A stretch of DNA of 64,000 nucleotides, taken from Cyanoderma ruficeps. Its lineage: Eukaryota; Chordata; Aves; Passeriformes; Timaliidae. The notes beneath the pieces are model-generated. The model did not search any database and was not told where the DNA came from. It saw only the letters and a program-made list of their open reading frames with translations. The translations under genes and the position numbers were made by a program. The first letter of the stretch is position 1. Each line of letters starts with the position of its first letter. Where the stretch lies: positions 17,085,003 to 17,149,002 of the forward strand of contig VZDJ01007753.1 of the NCBI GenBank assembly GCA_008694505.1, read 5' to 3'. Shown one piece after another: positions 1 to 14,400 of the stretch.

Positions 1-3000
1 TTCTTCTTCGTACAAGCACCGGAGGGTTTTGTTGGCCACCAGATGTGCTCGCAGTGGATAGCACAGGTCTGTTCAGTGTCATGTGTGATGCAGTCTAGTA
101 GGGATTCAGGATAGCCTTGTGTCCTAGGAGAAGAGTATTGGACTTGGCTCTGTCTGGCACCCCTGTTACAGTGGAGAAGCAAACTGAGGGCAAACCACAC
201 CAACAATTATTGGGATTGACCCTCAGGATATAGGCAGAAAATAAGTAGTTTTGTTAATGTGGCTTACATTGGCTTTCAGAATGAAAAAAACTATGTCTCC
301 AAAAATGCATGCTGACTAGGTGAAGCTGACAGAAAATCTGATAGTGTGTTGTGTTTCCTGCACACCTAGAACACAAACTCACCTCACTGAGAGGTTTCTA
401 CGTGTCAGTAGCTGCAGATTTTTTACTCTTCTCCCTTCTCCCACTTCTTCCCAGGTTAAAACATAAAGTCAAAAATAACCATGTAAGGTAGACCTGCTCC
501 AACTAAATTAAATGACAGTTTGTGTCCTAATTGGCTCTTTAGCAGGATGGGTTTGCTTTGTTCATGTTGTTGGTTTCTAAACTTGCAGTGGGGACTGCCT
601 CTAGAGAAAAAAAAAAGAAATAGGTTTTCTTTTCATCGAAATATAAGACGCACAATTGTAATGAAGATTTGAAAACTGTAGGGTCTGTGTTCAGTTTGTG
701 TAATATTCCTTCCAAATAAAAGTTCTGCTTCCAGCATCCCTACTGTATATTCCTCTGTAAATATTACTTTCCCAAAGCAATTCCACAGTCTTTTTTAGTG
801 CAAATGATCTTTTAAAAAGACATTGTTGAGTAACATATATGTACGTTTACTTTTCTAAGCTCTCCATTGTTTATAATACTCTCTTTGAAGCTTAAAATAA
901 AACTTCCTCCTCTATCGATTTTGTTTCCCTTTTCCATTTTGTAAATTATGACTTTTGTCCCCGGATTTTGTTTTGTATTTCCTAATGAACCATGACATTA
1001 ACCAAGAATTATCTTAATTTTTCTCTTTTACTTTCTCTTCTCCATTCATTGGACTGCAGAAAATGGTCCTGTTGCTTGCTATAGTGAAGGTAGGCAGGAA
1101 ATAAAAAAGTGCTTCTGTATAGGACTCACTATAAGAGTGTTTTCTATCATTTGGTGGTAATAGAGGATCTTCCTAAATGTGTTTGTATTTTAATAGCCTA
1201 CTTCATGAGGTTAGTAGAGTTGTATTAAGGTAGTTTGCAAAGGTAGAGTCTAAGCTATAGGATAGCTGTTTGCATAGATTTTAGTGACAATGCTTTAAGG
1301 AGTCCTGCCCCCACCTATGCTGTTTCTGGTCCAGTCACTGGAGTAACTGGAAGCTGTGATCCCCTTTGCATTTCACAGTGCTGGTGTGAACCTTTCCTTT
1401 CCCTGTACATGTATTAGATTAATGATATGGCTGTATGGAATGAAAAGAGAAAGGAGATACTGTTTCAGATTAGATGCTATCTTTTTAGGAAATTCTGTGT
1501 GTGACATCTTCCCTAATGTGTTGTTTTTTATAAAGCTCAGTTATACAGATGGACTCCTACCTACCTGATTCTTAACATCTGTGTGAAAGACTGTGTGTCT
1601 TTGTGGCAGATAATTAACTATTCTTATTCTTCTTTTATAGTGTTTCCCTATACTTTTTTATTTTTCTCAGGTGTAATTTCAATTTCCATTAGTGTTTTGG
1701 TTTTCCCCTCTCTTTTTTGGGTCAGTACAAATTGAAAACTTTGCTGCTTGCCTTCAGACATCTTTACCTGTGCAAGGCCTTTGGCCAATTCAGTGGAGGA
1801 AGAAGGAAACAAAAAGGCAGTTTCAGCTACCTTTGCTGTCACTGTGGCTCTTTGCAACCCGTTTGGGATCTGATAGAGCAGCTCATGGATTCCTTAGTGG
1901 ATCGTCCTCAGCTGTTCTGTGGCTTTCTTTTCACTTGTGCACTGGGCACCAGAGGCAGCTGAAAAGGTGGGGCAGGTGCCAACTATCTCTGAGCCGTGCT
2001 GAGAAGGCAGCTGTGATAGTTTCCTTAGAGTGCACACAGAGGGATCCAATTGCTGCTTTTACAGCCCCTCCTAGATTCTTCCATTTCCCCTTTGTAATTT
2101 GATCTCAGATATTCCTACAACTATCTGAACTTCTTTTTCATAAGGATTTTACAGGAGCAGGTAATCTTTTCCTACCTGAAAGCAGAGAAAGGAGGGGAGG
2201 GTTTGTGATGGCTCCTGGTCAGTGCTGCTCTTTCTGTTCTTCTCTAAGCTCCTCTTGAGCTTTCTGCTCTGCTGGAGAGGACAGAAAGACCTGGACAGAG
2301 ATTGGACTGAGGGCAAAGCTGAATACTGACAAGGGGAGGGAGGAAGGAAGAAAGCTGCTTGTGGCATCCATTGCCATTTTCATTGTCTTCAGTGTGATGA
2401 TGCAGAGTGCAGAGCGAGACATTTCTGCTAAGGCAGCCAGGAGTGAACATGTATGTTGAAATTGGCCTTTATGGATGTCTGTTAACACCTTCTTTAGATG
2501 AATGGGATCCTCCCCACCACAGTAGAGCTGTTGTTACGGGCTGTCAGACTCCACGGAATGTCTCTACATAAGTCTTGTTACTTTGAACACTTTTTTTCTT
2601 CTTTTCTTTTTTCTTTCTATTTTATTTTTAAGCCACAGGCCTGGAATTAGAAATGTTAAAGAAAAAATTTAGTTTTGCAGAAATTATCTGAACAGATAAG
2701 CCCCTCAGATTTATGCTGAGATAAATAGATCTTCTTTTCCTGTTTGGAGAATGGCTCTTGCCAGTGAGAGCGAGGGATGGCAGCAGAAGTGACTAAAAGT
2801 GTCTTTCAGCACTGCAGCAGTTAATGGGTGCCCCTAAAGCTGTGTTTCCCTGGACTGAGACTGAGCTGAAGTCTGTCAAGGCTGAGGGCTGGAATCCTGT
2901 TTTCTCTGGGTAGAGTGAAAACAGCGTCAGCTAATTTGCTTTGGCCTGAACAAGAATATTGCACTGGTTTAAGATTCATTCCAAAATTTTGCCTGCAATC

Positions 3001-3132
3001 AGAAAAAAAAAATTGATTAAATTTGTATCTTGGATTTGTGAGCCCTACTTGCATTTAAATCCATCAGCCTATAGATGATAAAGAAAACCCATAACACTTT
3101 CTCTCTAAACCCAAGTTTTTAATTCTCATTAG

Positions 3133-3160
3133 CAATGACATAGACTTCTCTATGTCATTG
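3133..3160. repeat. Perfect 12-bp inverted repeat (hairpin)
   Basis: The arms at 3133-3144 and 3149-3160 (CAATGACATAGA and its exact reverse complement) are separated by a 4-base loop, cttc. The stem is too short for a typical pre-microRNA. It may be the remnant of a small palindromic insertion or simply chance. Confidence 0.7.
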
Positions 3161-6100
3161 TACCCCATCCTGTCCCTGATGTTGAAGATGGATGAGTAAG
3201 ATCTCAACAACATAAGGCGTGCATAGCAGAGCACATAGGCAATGGCTACTGCCTTTGGCTGGGTATGTCCTGATTGTGGGTTGATGTTTTTAAGACCTCC
3301 ATTATCCCTTGGAAATTATTGTATAAAGATTGTATTTAGTTTGCTGCACTAAAGCTGGACATTTGCCACAGTTAAGCCCTGACTTTGATTTTAATGACAT
3401 GAGAACCATCCATCTCGCCAGTATATTTTTGAAGACCTAACTACATTTTCTGCTGTTTCAACAAATGCTCTTGCAGTGTGTTAGAAACTTCTACTATCAC
3501 ATCTGTTATTTCAATATGTTTTGTCTTTGCAGCCTGTAATTCTTCATGATTCCATGGTGGGTGAACCATGGTGGGAGAAGGATGGCATTTACTTTCATGA
3601 GAGCACAGATTTCTGGAGCACAGTGTTGTGGCTAATATTGCCATCCATAATTAGAAGCAGGTTTGCTTAATGTCGCCTAAGGCAGCTGTGGTAACTTTGA
3701 ATGATCCACAAGCCAACCATGGCACTGTCAAGGAAAATGCAACGTGATTTGAATACTGAACTGGGCAGTGGGCTGAAGCTCCTGGAACTTCTGCTGCCTG
3801 TCTGACAGAACTTGCAGAGGGTACTTTGTTTTTGGTAACTCAGCTGATGGATGGTATCTCTTGAGTAGGAACAGACATAGCCTCCCTTCAATGTCTTAAA
3901 ACTGAGTGGTTTGGGGTATTTTGGAGTGGAGTTTAATTTTTCAGTGCTGCTCATCTTCCATAACCAATTCTCAGTAAAACCTAGTTTATACCTAGGTCTG
4001 CATAGGTGGTAAGACTAGTTTTTCACTTGGACTAAAGCCTCTTCCCATTACATTTCATCAGTCTTTGCTGTTAAGTGTCCTCATGTCAGTGACTTCATTG
4101 TGGACTGCAGGAAGTAAATGAAGATGACCAAATTTTAATACACAGCCTCCTTTTTTGAAACAGAATAGAGATTTTAAGTAATGCTGGAGATAGTTTTGAA
4201 TAGCATTGCTGCAGACTTAGCTTGCTGTTTTGTATTTCTTTCCGTAGCCAACAGACATTAAATTCTTCATATGATGATTTCAGGAATCAGTATTGAGGCC
4301 AACTCCCCAAGGTGAGAGGAAGTCATTGGATGGGAAATAGTGGAAAGCTGTCCTGTCACTAAAGGGGGTATTTTTATTTTAGTGTTAACCGGTGTGACAT
4401 AGCTTTCAAATTCATGTAGCACTTTGTGCAGTAGAGTTTGCATGGAATGGTTTTAAGTCTATGTTTCAGAAATTAATTTTCCCCTGTTGGTACAAATCAT
4501 AGTTGCTTCACATCAGTGCTCTGCTGGGAGTGGCTTAAATATATTAAACAACACTAAAGTCTTTCCAGCCCTTTCCCCAGGCTCAACAGCTTGTTTTACA
4601 GTACAGTGAATTCTGGGTCAGAAGTCTCATCCATTGCTGGAATATCTGGATTCTTGAAGAGAAGGTTCCAGGACTTCTCAGATCTTTCTATATTGACTGT
4701 GTCTCTGAATGTGTCCATCAGCCTAGGGGCTTAGGATAGTTTTTAAATGTCCACAAAGTCTCTCTAGGTTGAATTTGCTGTTGTACTGTTCAAGCGTGCA
4801 GATGGTCCAGAGTTGTGTATTCCTTCATCTGGAGAAAAGGGCCTTCCCCGGCTTAGGGGACTTCATTTCCCTTACCTCTTCATTAACTAGTTCTCCAAGA
4901 CCCTTTCCTGACTTCCATTAAGGGTAAGACTTAACAAGTACTTAGTGAGCTGAAAGAATGGAGATGAATTTTCTAAGGACATCCACAGCCATAATATTCC
5001 TCTGTGACTGTTTACATGTTTACAGGCCTGGAAATCCATGAAGAAGAATTAGTCCCCACTAAGTTCAGGGCAGCTATCACTGAGAATTGCCAGACATCTT
5101 GTGGGTGGTGGGATCCCACCTAACAAGCGAACATTGCAGGTGGTGAATGCCCTCAACAGCTCTTAAAAGTGTAAGGATTTGGCGTACCCAGAGTCTGGTC
5201 AGATAAACCTATAAGAGAGGATTTCCCAACTTCCTGGCCATTAACAGAACCACTGAGCAACAGTCCTGCTGGCCAATGGAGCAGCCAGTTAAAAGCAGGG
5301 TCAGAAGGCTCAGAGATTGTTGTAGTACTGTGGAAGGTCATTTTCTTTAATTAAATATTCTACTTTTGTATAGGCATGGTTAAATTATTCCTTTGGTGCT
5401 GAAAAATAGCAAGACTAGTGAACTGTTTAATGAGGGACATTAGTGTCCACTGCCATGGAACCAGCTGATTTCTTGTTTAGTCTGACAAGGTATTTAGCTA
5501 TTGTGAGTTATTGGTTGTGTAGGTTAAAGCAGCACTACTCACTTGTTACAGGTTAAGGAATGACCAGGACTTTGACTTGACTAATCTGGGGAAGAAGGTC
5601 TGATGAGCTCTAAGAAAAGCGATCATGGATTTTGATCAGGCGGTCTTCCACTGAAGAAAAAAAAGATCCTACTGTTTTAATCTCTGGCAGCATTTTGTTG
5701 GACATTTACTCAAAAAGGCCATTGAAACAACTGCACTGAAAAATACCATGGGTGAGGATAAAAGATTTTGATTTGATTCAAAATTAAACACAATCTCTCC
5801 TTCTCAATGAAATGACCCTTTTCCACTGCCAACTGTGCACAGGCTTGAATGAAATGTTTCACTTGTGACTATTTTTTCTCTTTCTTAAAAACAATTCCCT
5901 TGAGTTCACTTTTGAAGCAAGGTACTGCTCCAAAAGGAAAGTCCAGCTTCTTATTTGTGAGACACTGGTACAAAATGTCTCAACCTTTCTGAAAATCAGT
6001 TTTTCTCCCTGCCACCTCTTAATCCTTTCTTCCCTCCCACTTACTTCTGACTGAAACTACTTTGTTCAAATTCACTCCTTCACTAAGATGTTTAGATCAC

Positions 6101-9100
6101 CTTGAAACTGCATTTTTTAGAGAGTAAACAAAGACATTTCACTCCCTCCTACCATGCTCATACTGACGCTCTTCAGCATGTGGTTATAGCACTTACTTCC
6201 CTCTAGATATTGATGTTGCTGGGAGTTTGGTGGGGGAGCAAAAACTGGCTGCCTTGCTGATGAAATCTCTATTGACACTTAAAAACTCCCAACCAAACAG
6301 GGGCTTTAACTGACAGAGGAGGGAAAAAAATCAGTGTTTTCCAGCTTGTGGCACTGCATTACAAACAATGGAGAGTGTGCATGGGGATCGCTGCCTGTTT
6401 GGCAGCTGAAAGGGATTCTTTAACTCAACAAGAGACTGAAGTAACTTGCTCCAAATTGGTCTTGTTTGTGTTGAGTGAGGCAGTTGTACTTATGTCTGAA
6501 TATACAGTCTCATTAACAACAGTGTAAATTACGCTTCTGTGAGAAAGACAGGCCTCTTGCATTTTCAGCATGTTCACATCAATTATCAGTCATTTACCCA
6601 TCATGTGCTGAATATCTTTACCTAGATAGTATGTGATTATCTCATGCAAGAGCAATGAGGTCTCTGTCTATGCAATGGCATGGTGTCTTCTGCATAGCTA
6701 AGTTTCTTTAATATTAAAATGATGAAGTTTAAGTAATTTCTTTGGAGTTTGCCATTTGATTTGAAATTTCTGGAACTGTGCTGGCAGAGAATTACTCTAG
6801 AGTAATTTCTTAACCTTTCTAGAAATTTAGTCCGGAGATTAGCAATACTCTCTCTTTTTCCCCTTTCCTTTCCCCAAATTAATCAGCTTATGCTGTTTCC
6901 AAGTGACAGTTGTGTTCCTGAGATGTCTGTTCCGTGACTCATGGGTGAAATCACCTCTGAAGTTCTCCCCACAGTCCCTGATGCTTAGGAGGACCACGGT
7001 GGTGTAGTGGGGTTGTCTTGGTGCTCTCTGAACTGTCTAGGTGAGCATGGCCTGTTTTTAGTGAAGAAGCGTCCATGTCATGACACGTCACATGCGTTGC
7101 ACTCTCCTGCAGAATCCCAGCGGAGAAGCCCCTGTCGGAGTGCTCTGGGGAAATGATGTGTCCCATCCATTGCTGCCACTGGCTCAGGTTAGACGCCCTT
7201 TGTTGGGTCAGTGTGAAAACTCTGGAATCTTTCCAAATGCTGCCTTGATATCATGGGCAGTGCCAGGCAGCGCCAGGCATTCCTGCAGGCGTGCTGCCAT
7301 CTGTGGCTGTGTTAGCAAGGCTGTTTAACACCAGAGGTACTGGGGAAGGACCAGGTATTTGGACAGCAAATGTGGGTTCAAGCAGGTAGCAGACTCCTTG
7401 TTCATCTTAAAGAGAGGGGAGGAGGGGCAGCACTGATATCTTGTTTTATGGGGGGATTTAACAAAGGCACTGTGCTTGCAGAAGGCTTTTCAGGCTGCCA
7501 TTTCCCTAGCATTTTAAATACCACCCCACTCCTCTCATTATAGCTGGGGATTTTGGCTTTCCCAGGGGGGAGGAGATGTTCTAAATGGGCTGCCAGGGAG
7601 GTGGATTTAATGCACTAGGAAGAGCTGGCTTCACCAAGTTAAAAAGCAAAACAAAACCCAATCCTCCATTCCTATTTTTAGTGTTTATGACCAAGTATTT
7701 TTGCTTGGTTGCTCATTTTGAAAGGGTTTAGTGAGCCTGCCAGTTGATTGAAAGCTCTGTGGTGTGTGAGCTGGCCTGGCTGGGGAGCCTGCAGTGCATA
7801 GCGACGAGGTCGGAGCTGTGCCGGAGGTTTTTTTCCACTGCAGTTTGTTGAAGGGTAACGAAAATGTCCCCGGGGCAAAGGGGATGTTGGCTTTCCAGGT
7901 TGTGGTGATTCATCTTGCCTGGATAAGCAGTCTTTCTCCCACTCCTGCATTTTCATCTCCATCTACCTCACCCCCACTTCACTGTGCAACCAAATGCAAA
8001 GCCAGCCCCTCTCCACACAGGGGTTCTGCTGGGGGTCTCTGGCAGCAGCCCCGGTGAGCTGCACCGCCTGGGCAGCATTAGCATTCAGTGCCTGTCCTCC
8101 TGGCCAGTTCATGTTCTATAAATGGGTTTATTCTCGTTATTAGGAGCGATGTCCCCAGCATATGGAGTCCGTGCGGTGCCTGCAGGCAGGTTTCCTTCCT
8201 GTTGGTGTTGGTAACAGCCCAAGTGCCTCCTGGCAATTAGCAGATCGTTACCCATAATGCAGCACGCAGCGATGCAGCCTGGTGGTTTTTCTGGAGGTCA
8301 CTCTGACCTAATTCACCCCCAGGAATTGTACAGTGCTGGCATGACTTACCAGTGCATTAACAAGCTGATGCTTCAGTACAAGGTTATTTGAGTGCTCCCA
8401 CATTGTTTTTCTTAGGCAAGAAATAGCCATTTTGTCTGGCAGCCAACAGTGGTTAATAGGGGCTAGTCTGGAAAAGAGGGAGCTGAGTGCTGTCTGGTTT
8501 GGAGATGAGACATTGGGACATTTGGCATCTTCTTTGGCTTTAAGGCTGGGCACTGTTTCTGATCCCCCAGGTTACAAATGTGCAGGGCTCAGTTTGCCAT
8601 CTCAGTTCTGTATTAGCACGTTTGCAATGAGAACAGCAGTGTGTGTCAGGTGTGCCTGAGTCCCCACAGCTCAGCTCCAGAGGGATGGGCCTGTGCCCCA
8701 GATCTGCCCCAGTCCGAACCTCTGGGAGGTGCAGATTTCAGCCTGTCCCAGGCAGTTTTGGAAGGGCAGCTGTGCCTGAGCAGAGGGGGACACCCACACA
8801 GCAGCAGAAACCCTGGCAGGGCTTATCGTCCCTCTGGCAAACCTGAATACAGGGCAGAGGGCCTGGCCGCAGCATCACCAGCCCAAATGAGGGTGTTCTC
8901 CCAGGGCAGTAATTTGGGTGCACCAAAGTTAATTGTTGGCAGTTTTTAGAGACTTTTAAAATTGCTAATTTATTTTCATTTCTCCCTGCTAAGATACATA
9001 TGGCTAGATTGTGCATGCTGAGGAAGGGGCGTACTCAGGGAGAGGCACACACAAACCTATTGCAGTAAAACCATTTAAAAACCTTTCTCAAGCAGTTTTC

Positions 9101-11019
9101 CTGTAAGATATGGGGCATCTGCTACCACGGGGATGGTGTGTGAGGAGTGATTTGACTGACAAACCATTAGGAAGCCCAGAATAACTCAGTCCTGGGTTGT
9201 CCCTTAGAATGCTCCAGAGATCACCCCTGAATCCCACCCAGTTCCTCCTGCCACCCTGTGCCAGACAGAGTTACACTGCCTTGTCCACAGCTGATCTCTG
9301 TGGGTGCATGTGGGTCTGTGCATACACATTCATGGACACTTCATTTTGTTTATGCACGAATGGCGTGAGCCAAGCTTTGCTCTTGATATACCCTCTGTAA
9401 CCCAGGCTCCTTATCCCAGCTGATGCTCTTGATGCTTAAAATGGTTTCAGAGGAAATTATGCAGCATTGTAGAGTCAAAGCTGTGCATGAGTAGAGCTGG
9501 TGGGTGGACTTTCCTCAGGCAATGAAATTTTCTGGAGAGTGCCTGGAGATGAGGGGTCTTTTGGCAGGAGCTTACTCCTTTGCTCCCCGTGCCCTTTGCT
9601 GTTTGCATGGCTAAAGGAACAGCAGGGCAGTGCAGGAGAGTGAGCTGGAAATGCTACCTGCCACACACCACCATTTTATAGCTTCCCCAAATCCCTGGCC
9701 TTGCTTTCTGACACAGGTCTGCCCTGCTTTCTCCAATTACACCTGCCAAACTGCAACTGGGGCTGAACCACTACCATTTACACAGGGGTTTTATTTGTCC
9801 CTTGGGTGAACAATTAAAGTGGGCTCTCTTGTATCAGTGCCAAATATTTGAGCAATTGCTTGTAATTTATATAAGTTCCTCCACTGGAACTGGCAGTACT
9901 GAGAAGCAAACCACCACCTCCGGAGTGCAGCTGGCCACCAGTCCTGGTGCTAATGCATCAGAGTGCCCCTTCTCTTTTTGTGGGCTCAGTTTTAGCTCTG
10001 TCCATGCTGGCCAGAACAACTGTAGGGCCAGAAAATGAAATAATAGGAACTATAAGCTCTTCTGCAGCTGAGGGGTTTCAGAGATCCATCAATTATTAAA
10101 GGCATTAATTCTTCCACAATTACTGGCACTTTGTGACATATTAGAATAGAGGAGAGTTGGTCTCTGACCAAATCAGACCGACCAGACTATTCAGTGAAAC
10201 CACTGAATCCTTTTGGACTCACTGCTTTAGCAGAGTTGGCAGCGCTGGAACACACTGGGAGAAACAGCTAGGTTTTCTCACTTCAGTCAGGACACAGAAA
10301 TTCACAGTGGTGGTATTTCCTTTCCTGTCTAATAATAATAGACCCCAATATGGTGCATATGAGACTTTCTTTTGTTTGTCTGTGTCATTTTCTTAAGAAG
10401 CTGGTTTGAGCAGGGCCCTGGACTGAAGGGGGTGAGACAAGAGCTTTTCACCTGCAGCCTCCAACATCTACCCCTGTCCTGGCCATCAGGAAAGCTGTTA
10501 CATTTTTCTGCAATGAAGTCCTCCTGCTTTTCCATATCACAGAGATAGTGTGGCAGGTGGTGCCTTGGATCCTCACCCCACGAACACTTTTGAAGGCTTC
10601 TGTTCATAAGAACCTCCATTTGAGCAGGCAGGCATATGTTTCTACACTGTAACACCTTCACATTGCAAGATGGGCCAAGGCCAGCAAAATGCAGAGAGCT
10701 CCTCAACCTCATCCCTCAGGAATGTTTGGTCTTTTTCTGAGAGTTGCAGCTTCTTGAGCCCTGGGATTCTGGCAGAGCCAAGCCCTTCAGTGTGCTTGGA
10801 TAATGTGAGTGTTTAAGGTCTGTTTCTAATCTGACTATTGTTGACACTGCATATCTGTAAGCATGCCTTCTTAGACAGGCAAATGAGGACTACCTTTTTA
10901 AATCATTACCATAAAATCGTATCACATAAGAATTACAAGTTTCCCTTCTTTTGTACAGGTAATGGTAATAATTCTGTCTAATGATGACAGTGGCCACAAC
11001 AAACCGTATTCAATCTTAG

Positions 11020-11480
11020 CAGGAGGAAATAATGCATTTTCTTTGCACGTAAGCTTCCATTATTTGGATAGGGCTCCTGTGACATAGGCCATTATATCTG
11101 TAATATGTATTTATAGTTGTTTAAAGACCTGAAAGTTTATGGAATAAATCTGATGCAATATAGCCAGGAGGCCTGTGAGTTTTCATCATGCTGTTGATTA
11201 AAAAGCCCACCACTACACTCTGAAGATAATGGAAGCAATTGGAAACTGGGTAAAAATTCCTTTTATTCTGTATAAATAATTTCACATTTGTTTTAAAAGA
11301 AGAGTATTTGCTTATTTTTTGTTCCTCAAGATAATCTCTCCCTTTGTTTGAAAAAGGTTATTGATTGGATAGTTAACTTAAATAGTCTGTGGCGGGTGTG
11401 ACAGAGCACATGGCTGCAATTAATCTTGCAATGCAGAATCCATTATTGAAAAAGCACTAATGACCCGTTCTAAGGCCTTC
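11020..11480. promoter_or_regulatory. Candidate conserved non-coding element in DPF3 intron
   Basis: This AT-rich, repeat-free block is dense in homeodomain-type TAAT/ATTA cores, for example near 11031 and 11420. It also carries a near-match to the MEF2 site at 11107-11116 (GTATTTATAG; the consensus starts with a pyrimidine). Dpf3 is reported as a MEF2A target in heart and muscle, so an intronic enhancer is plausible. The call is by sequence texture only, with no alignment behind it. Confidence 0.2.
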
Positions 11481-14400
11481 ACTGGTCACAGAGTGCCTGG
11501 AAGCAGCAGATTGCTCCTGCCCTTTAATGTCAGTTTTGGTCGTTAGTGTTATGCAACCAGTGTAAGCAGAAGACATTTTTAGATATTTTAGGGTATTTAT
11601 GTTAAAATTATCTTTCCCATCAGCCTGCAATTGTACCAGGTGCAGGATACAAGAAATGGTCTCTGAGTGTGCTCACCTCCCCACTCCTCTGACCAGATGT
11701 CTGGTGGACAGAATGTACAATTAAAGCCAGTGGCATGTGAAACACTGGTGTCACTGTAAAATACAGTCTCAGTCTCAAAGTTCAGATCCAGAGGAGAGTT
11801 TTGACAAAGATGAGGGAGCTTTCAAACCTGATCTACACTTTAAAATATTGTTTTAAGACAAAGGGATGAGCTGTTGAAAACCTCACTGCAAGTTTTATTG
11901 TCTCTGTCTGTTGTTTATAGCTATTGCAGCATAGCAGAAGTTTAGGTAGAGAATAGTTATGGTAGATTAGAAACCGTCAATGTTAACATATTGCCTTCTC
12001 CTTCAACAGAACTGCTCCCAGGGTGTATTTTAGAGGTCTGTCTATTGACTTCGGTGACACCATAAATATGTGTTACTTCCTCCCCTTATTAGATCTGCAG
12101 AGCTGATACAGACTTGTGAGAGTGATCCAGGGTTTCCCAGGGTGGAGCCACCACCTGAATTATTAACTGAGTTTCAGCTGCAGACTCTGCTGCACACCTT
12201 AGTCACAGCAAATGCTGTTCATCACACAATTAGGTGAAATAAGACTCCTTCTCCATCCAACACATAGCAAGAAGACTTTCGGCTCTCTGGCTTGTATGCT
12301 ACTGCAGTGTCCGTAACTTGAATCACATTTTGGACTGCTCTACATGTAAAAGAAAATTGTGAACTTTTTTTTTAAATTATTTTCTTAGGGGAAAGAAAAG
12401 GGAATTTGAGTCTACCTGTAGTGGTTTGCCACATGCAGCTACAGGATTTCGTGTTCAGGTATTCTGACACAGAAGGAATGCTAAGAAGTTCTGTGATGTG
12501 GAGCAGGGATGGTGTTCACTAACAGTGCATCAGGAAGTCTTAGATGTGTGAATTTTCTCATAGCATGTAAAACACTAGGTTTTGAACAAAAGTAGCAGGA
12601 AAAGAAAGAGATTGTGAAGAAGCAGAAACCAGGGAGGAAAAGAAAGAGAATTTTAATATTTTGAGTTTCCAGTGGCATGCTTGTCGAATACTACAGTGCC
12701 TCACCATGCTGATAGCTTAAGTAAAAATAGTCTTTCCAATGACATTAAGCTGGGGTCATGGTACCAACAAGGAATGTTGCTTAGTGTGAAAGAGCATCTG
12801 ACTTAGAGGCTGAAGAAAGACATTCTTTTTGCCTTACACATTATATAAGCCCTGGGCTAACAGAGAGCAACCTGCATCTACGCAGACTTGACTCTTGTAG
12901 TCACAGTACTTGGAGAGAGAGAGCCCAATTGGGTGAATGAATTGGTCTGTTCTTGCAAAATATTTCTGCATTGCTACTAAAAAGAAATCACTGTGGCCTT
13001 CTCTCTATTCCTAATTTTTTTTAAGGACTCCTCAGCCCACAAGAGACTATTTCTTTCAGGCATGTGGTAGGTGTGGTACTTCAGAAGTGCTCTGCAATAT
13101 AGGCAGGATGTATCGATTCAAGGATGAGGGACCACTGACATGAGATGCCCCACAGGAGACCCGTAGGGGTGTTTTTGAGGAAAATGAGGAACAAAACAGT
13201 CAAGGCTGATAACTGGAAGAGAGCAGGAATGGCTGTGAAGGAACAGATATAAAGTAGTGAACAGGACCTGACCCTCATGGTGTGTTAGAAAGGGAGGGCC
13301 TTCAGCTGGAGTCTGTGGAGTCTCTGCAATGAGCAATGTGTGTACACAGGCAAGTGAGCATGTGAAGATGTGCATGCATTTAGCTGGGATTTATTTCTGT
13401 AAGTTTGATCCCATTCCTTCTGTTTTTTTTCAAATGTGACTGAAGCTATTTAACTCTCTGATTAATTCACCTCCCTATGAGTTGTTTTCTGTGATATATT
13501 ACAGCACTGTACAACATTTTTGGAAGCAAATCTTTGCTGTTGGGATGAATTCCTCCCTGATGTGTAGCATGGCACATTTGTTCTATTTACTGGTGTTGGA
13601 AAAAGGTTTGCATTCAATGTAAATCAGATCTGGAGGAACATTTCAGTGTCATGTCAGGTTGTGCTAGTTTAGTAGTATCAGAAAGTATATGTGGTCCTCT
13701 CAGCAAGGAAAGGTATCGTGTCACATCTCCTTTTGCTTAGTTGCAGTTTCAAGGTCCCCAGAACTTTAGTTGGTCCACTGTAAATCTCAGTAAAGACTGT
13801 CACTTGTTTTGTGCTGACATTTCAAGGGCTCAAAAACCCTGTGATCTTCTTAGCCCATCTGAGCTCATCAGTATTGTCAAGATGTTTCTTTATTCGAAGG
13901 CTTAAGAGTGATATGAGCAATTTCATTGATCCCTCCTTTTCTAAATATCTCCTTTATTTTCTGTTCAAATTCTTTAATAATTATGCCTACACATTTCTTT
14001 GCTGGACAGGTGTAGTTGTTGTATCACAACCGTGCAAATGTAACTGGAGAACAAAAATTCTTATTACAGCATTTGGTGGTATCATGGACACATAAAAGAA
14101 ATATATTCCCTACAGCATTGCTTCCTTATCTAGCAGTTCACAGCCACCGTTTGCTTCACTAGTTGGAAAATAAAGAAACTTTTTGTAGGGTGGTGATGGG
14201 CACTGTGATGATGGAGCAAAATACTACTGATAGGTCCGGTAACGAGGATGACACATCTGTGCCCACATCTACCATAGACATGCCTTTTTTTTTCCTCTTG
14301 GAGAAACAAGTCTTTCTTTCTACATTCTTAAAAAGGCACTTAGCCTGGTGGAAGTAGAAAAGATTTTTTCCAATCTGTTGGTTGATCAGGTAGAGGTGGA

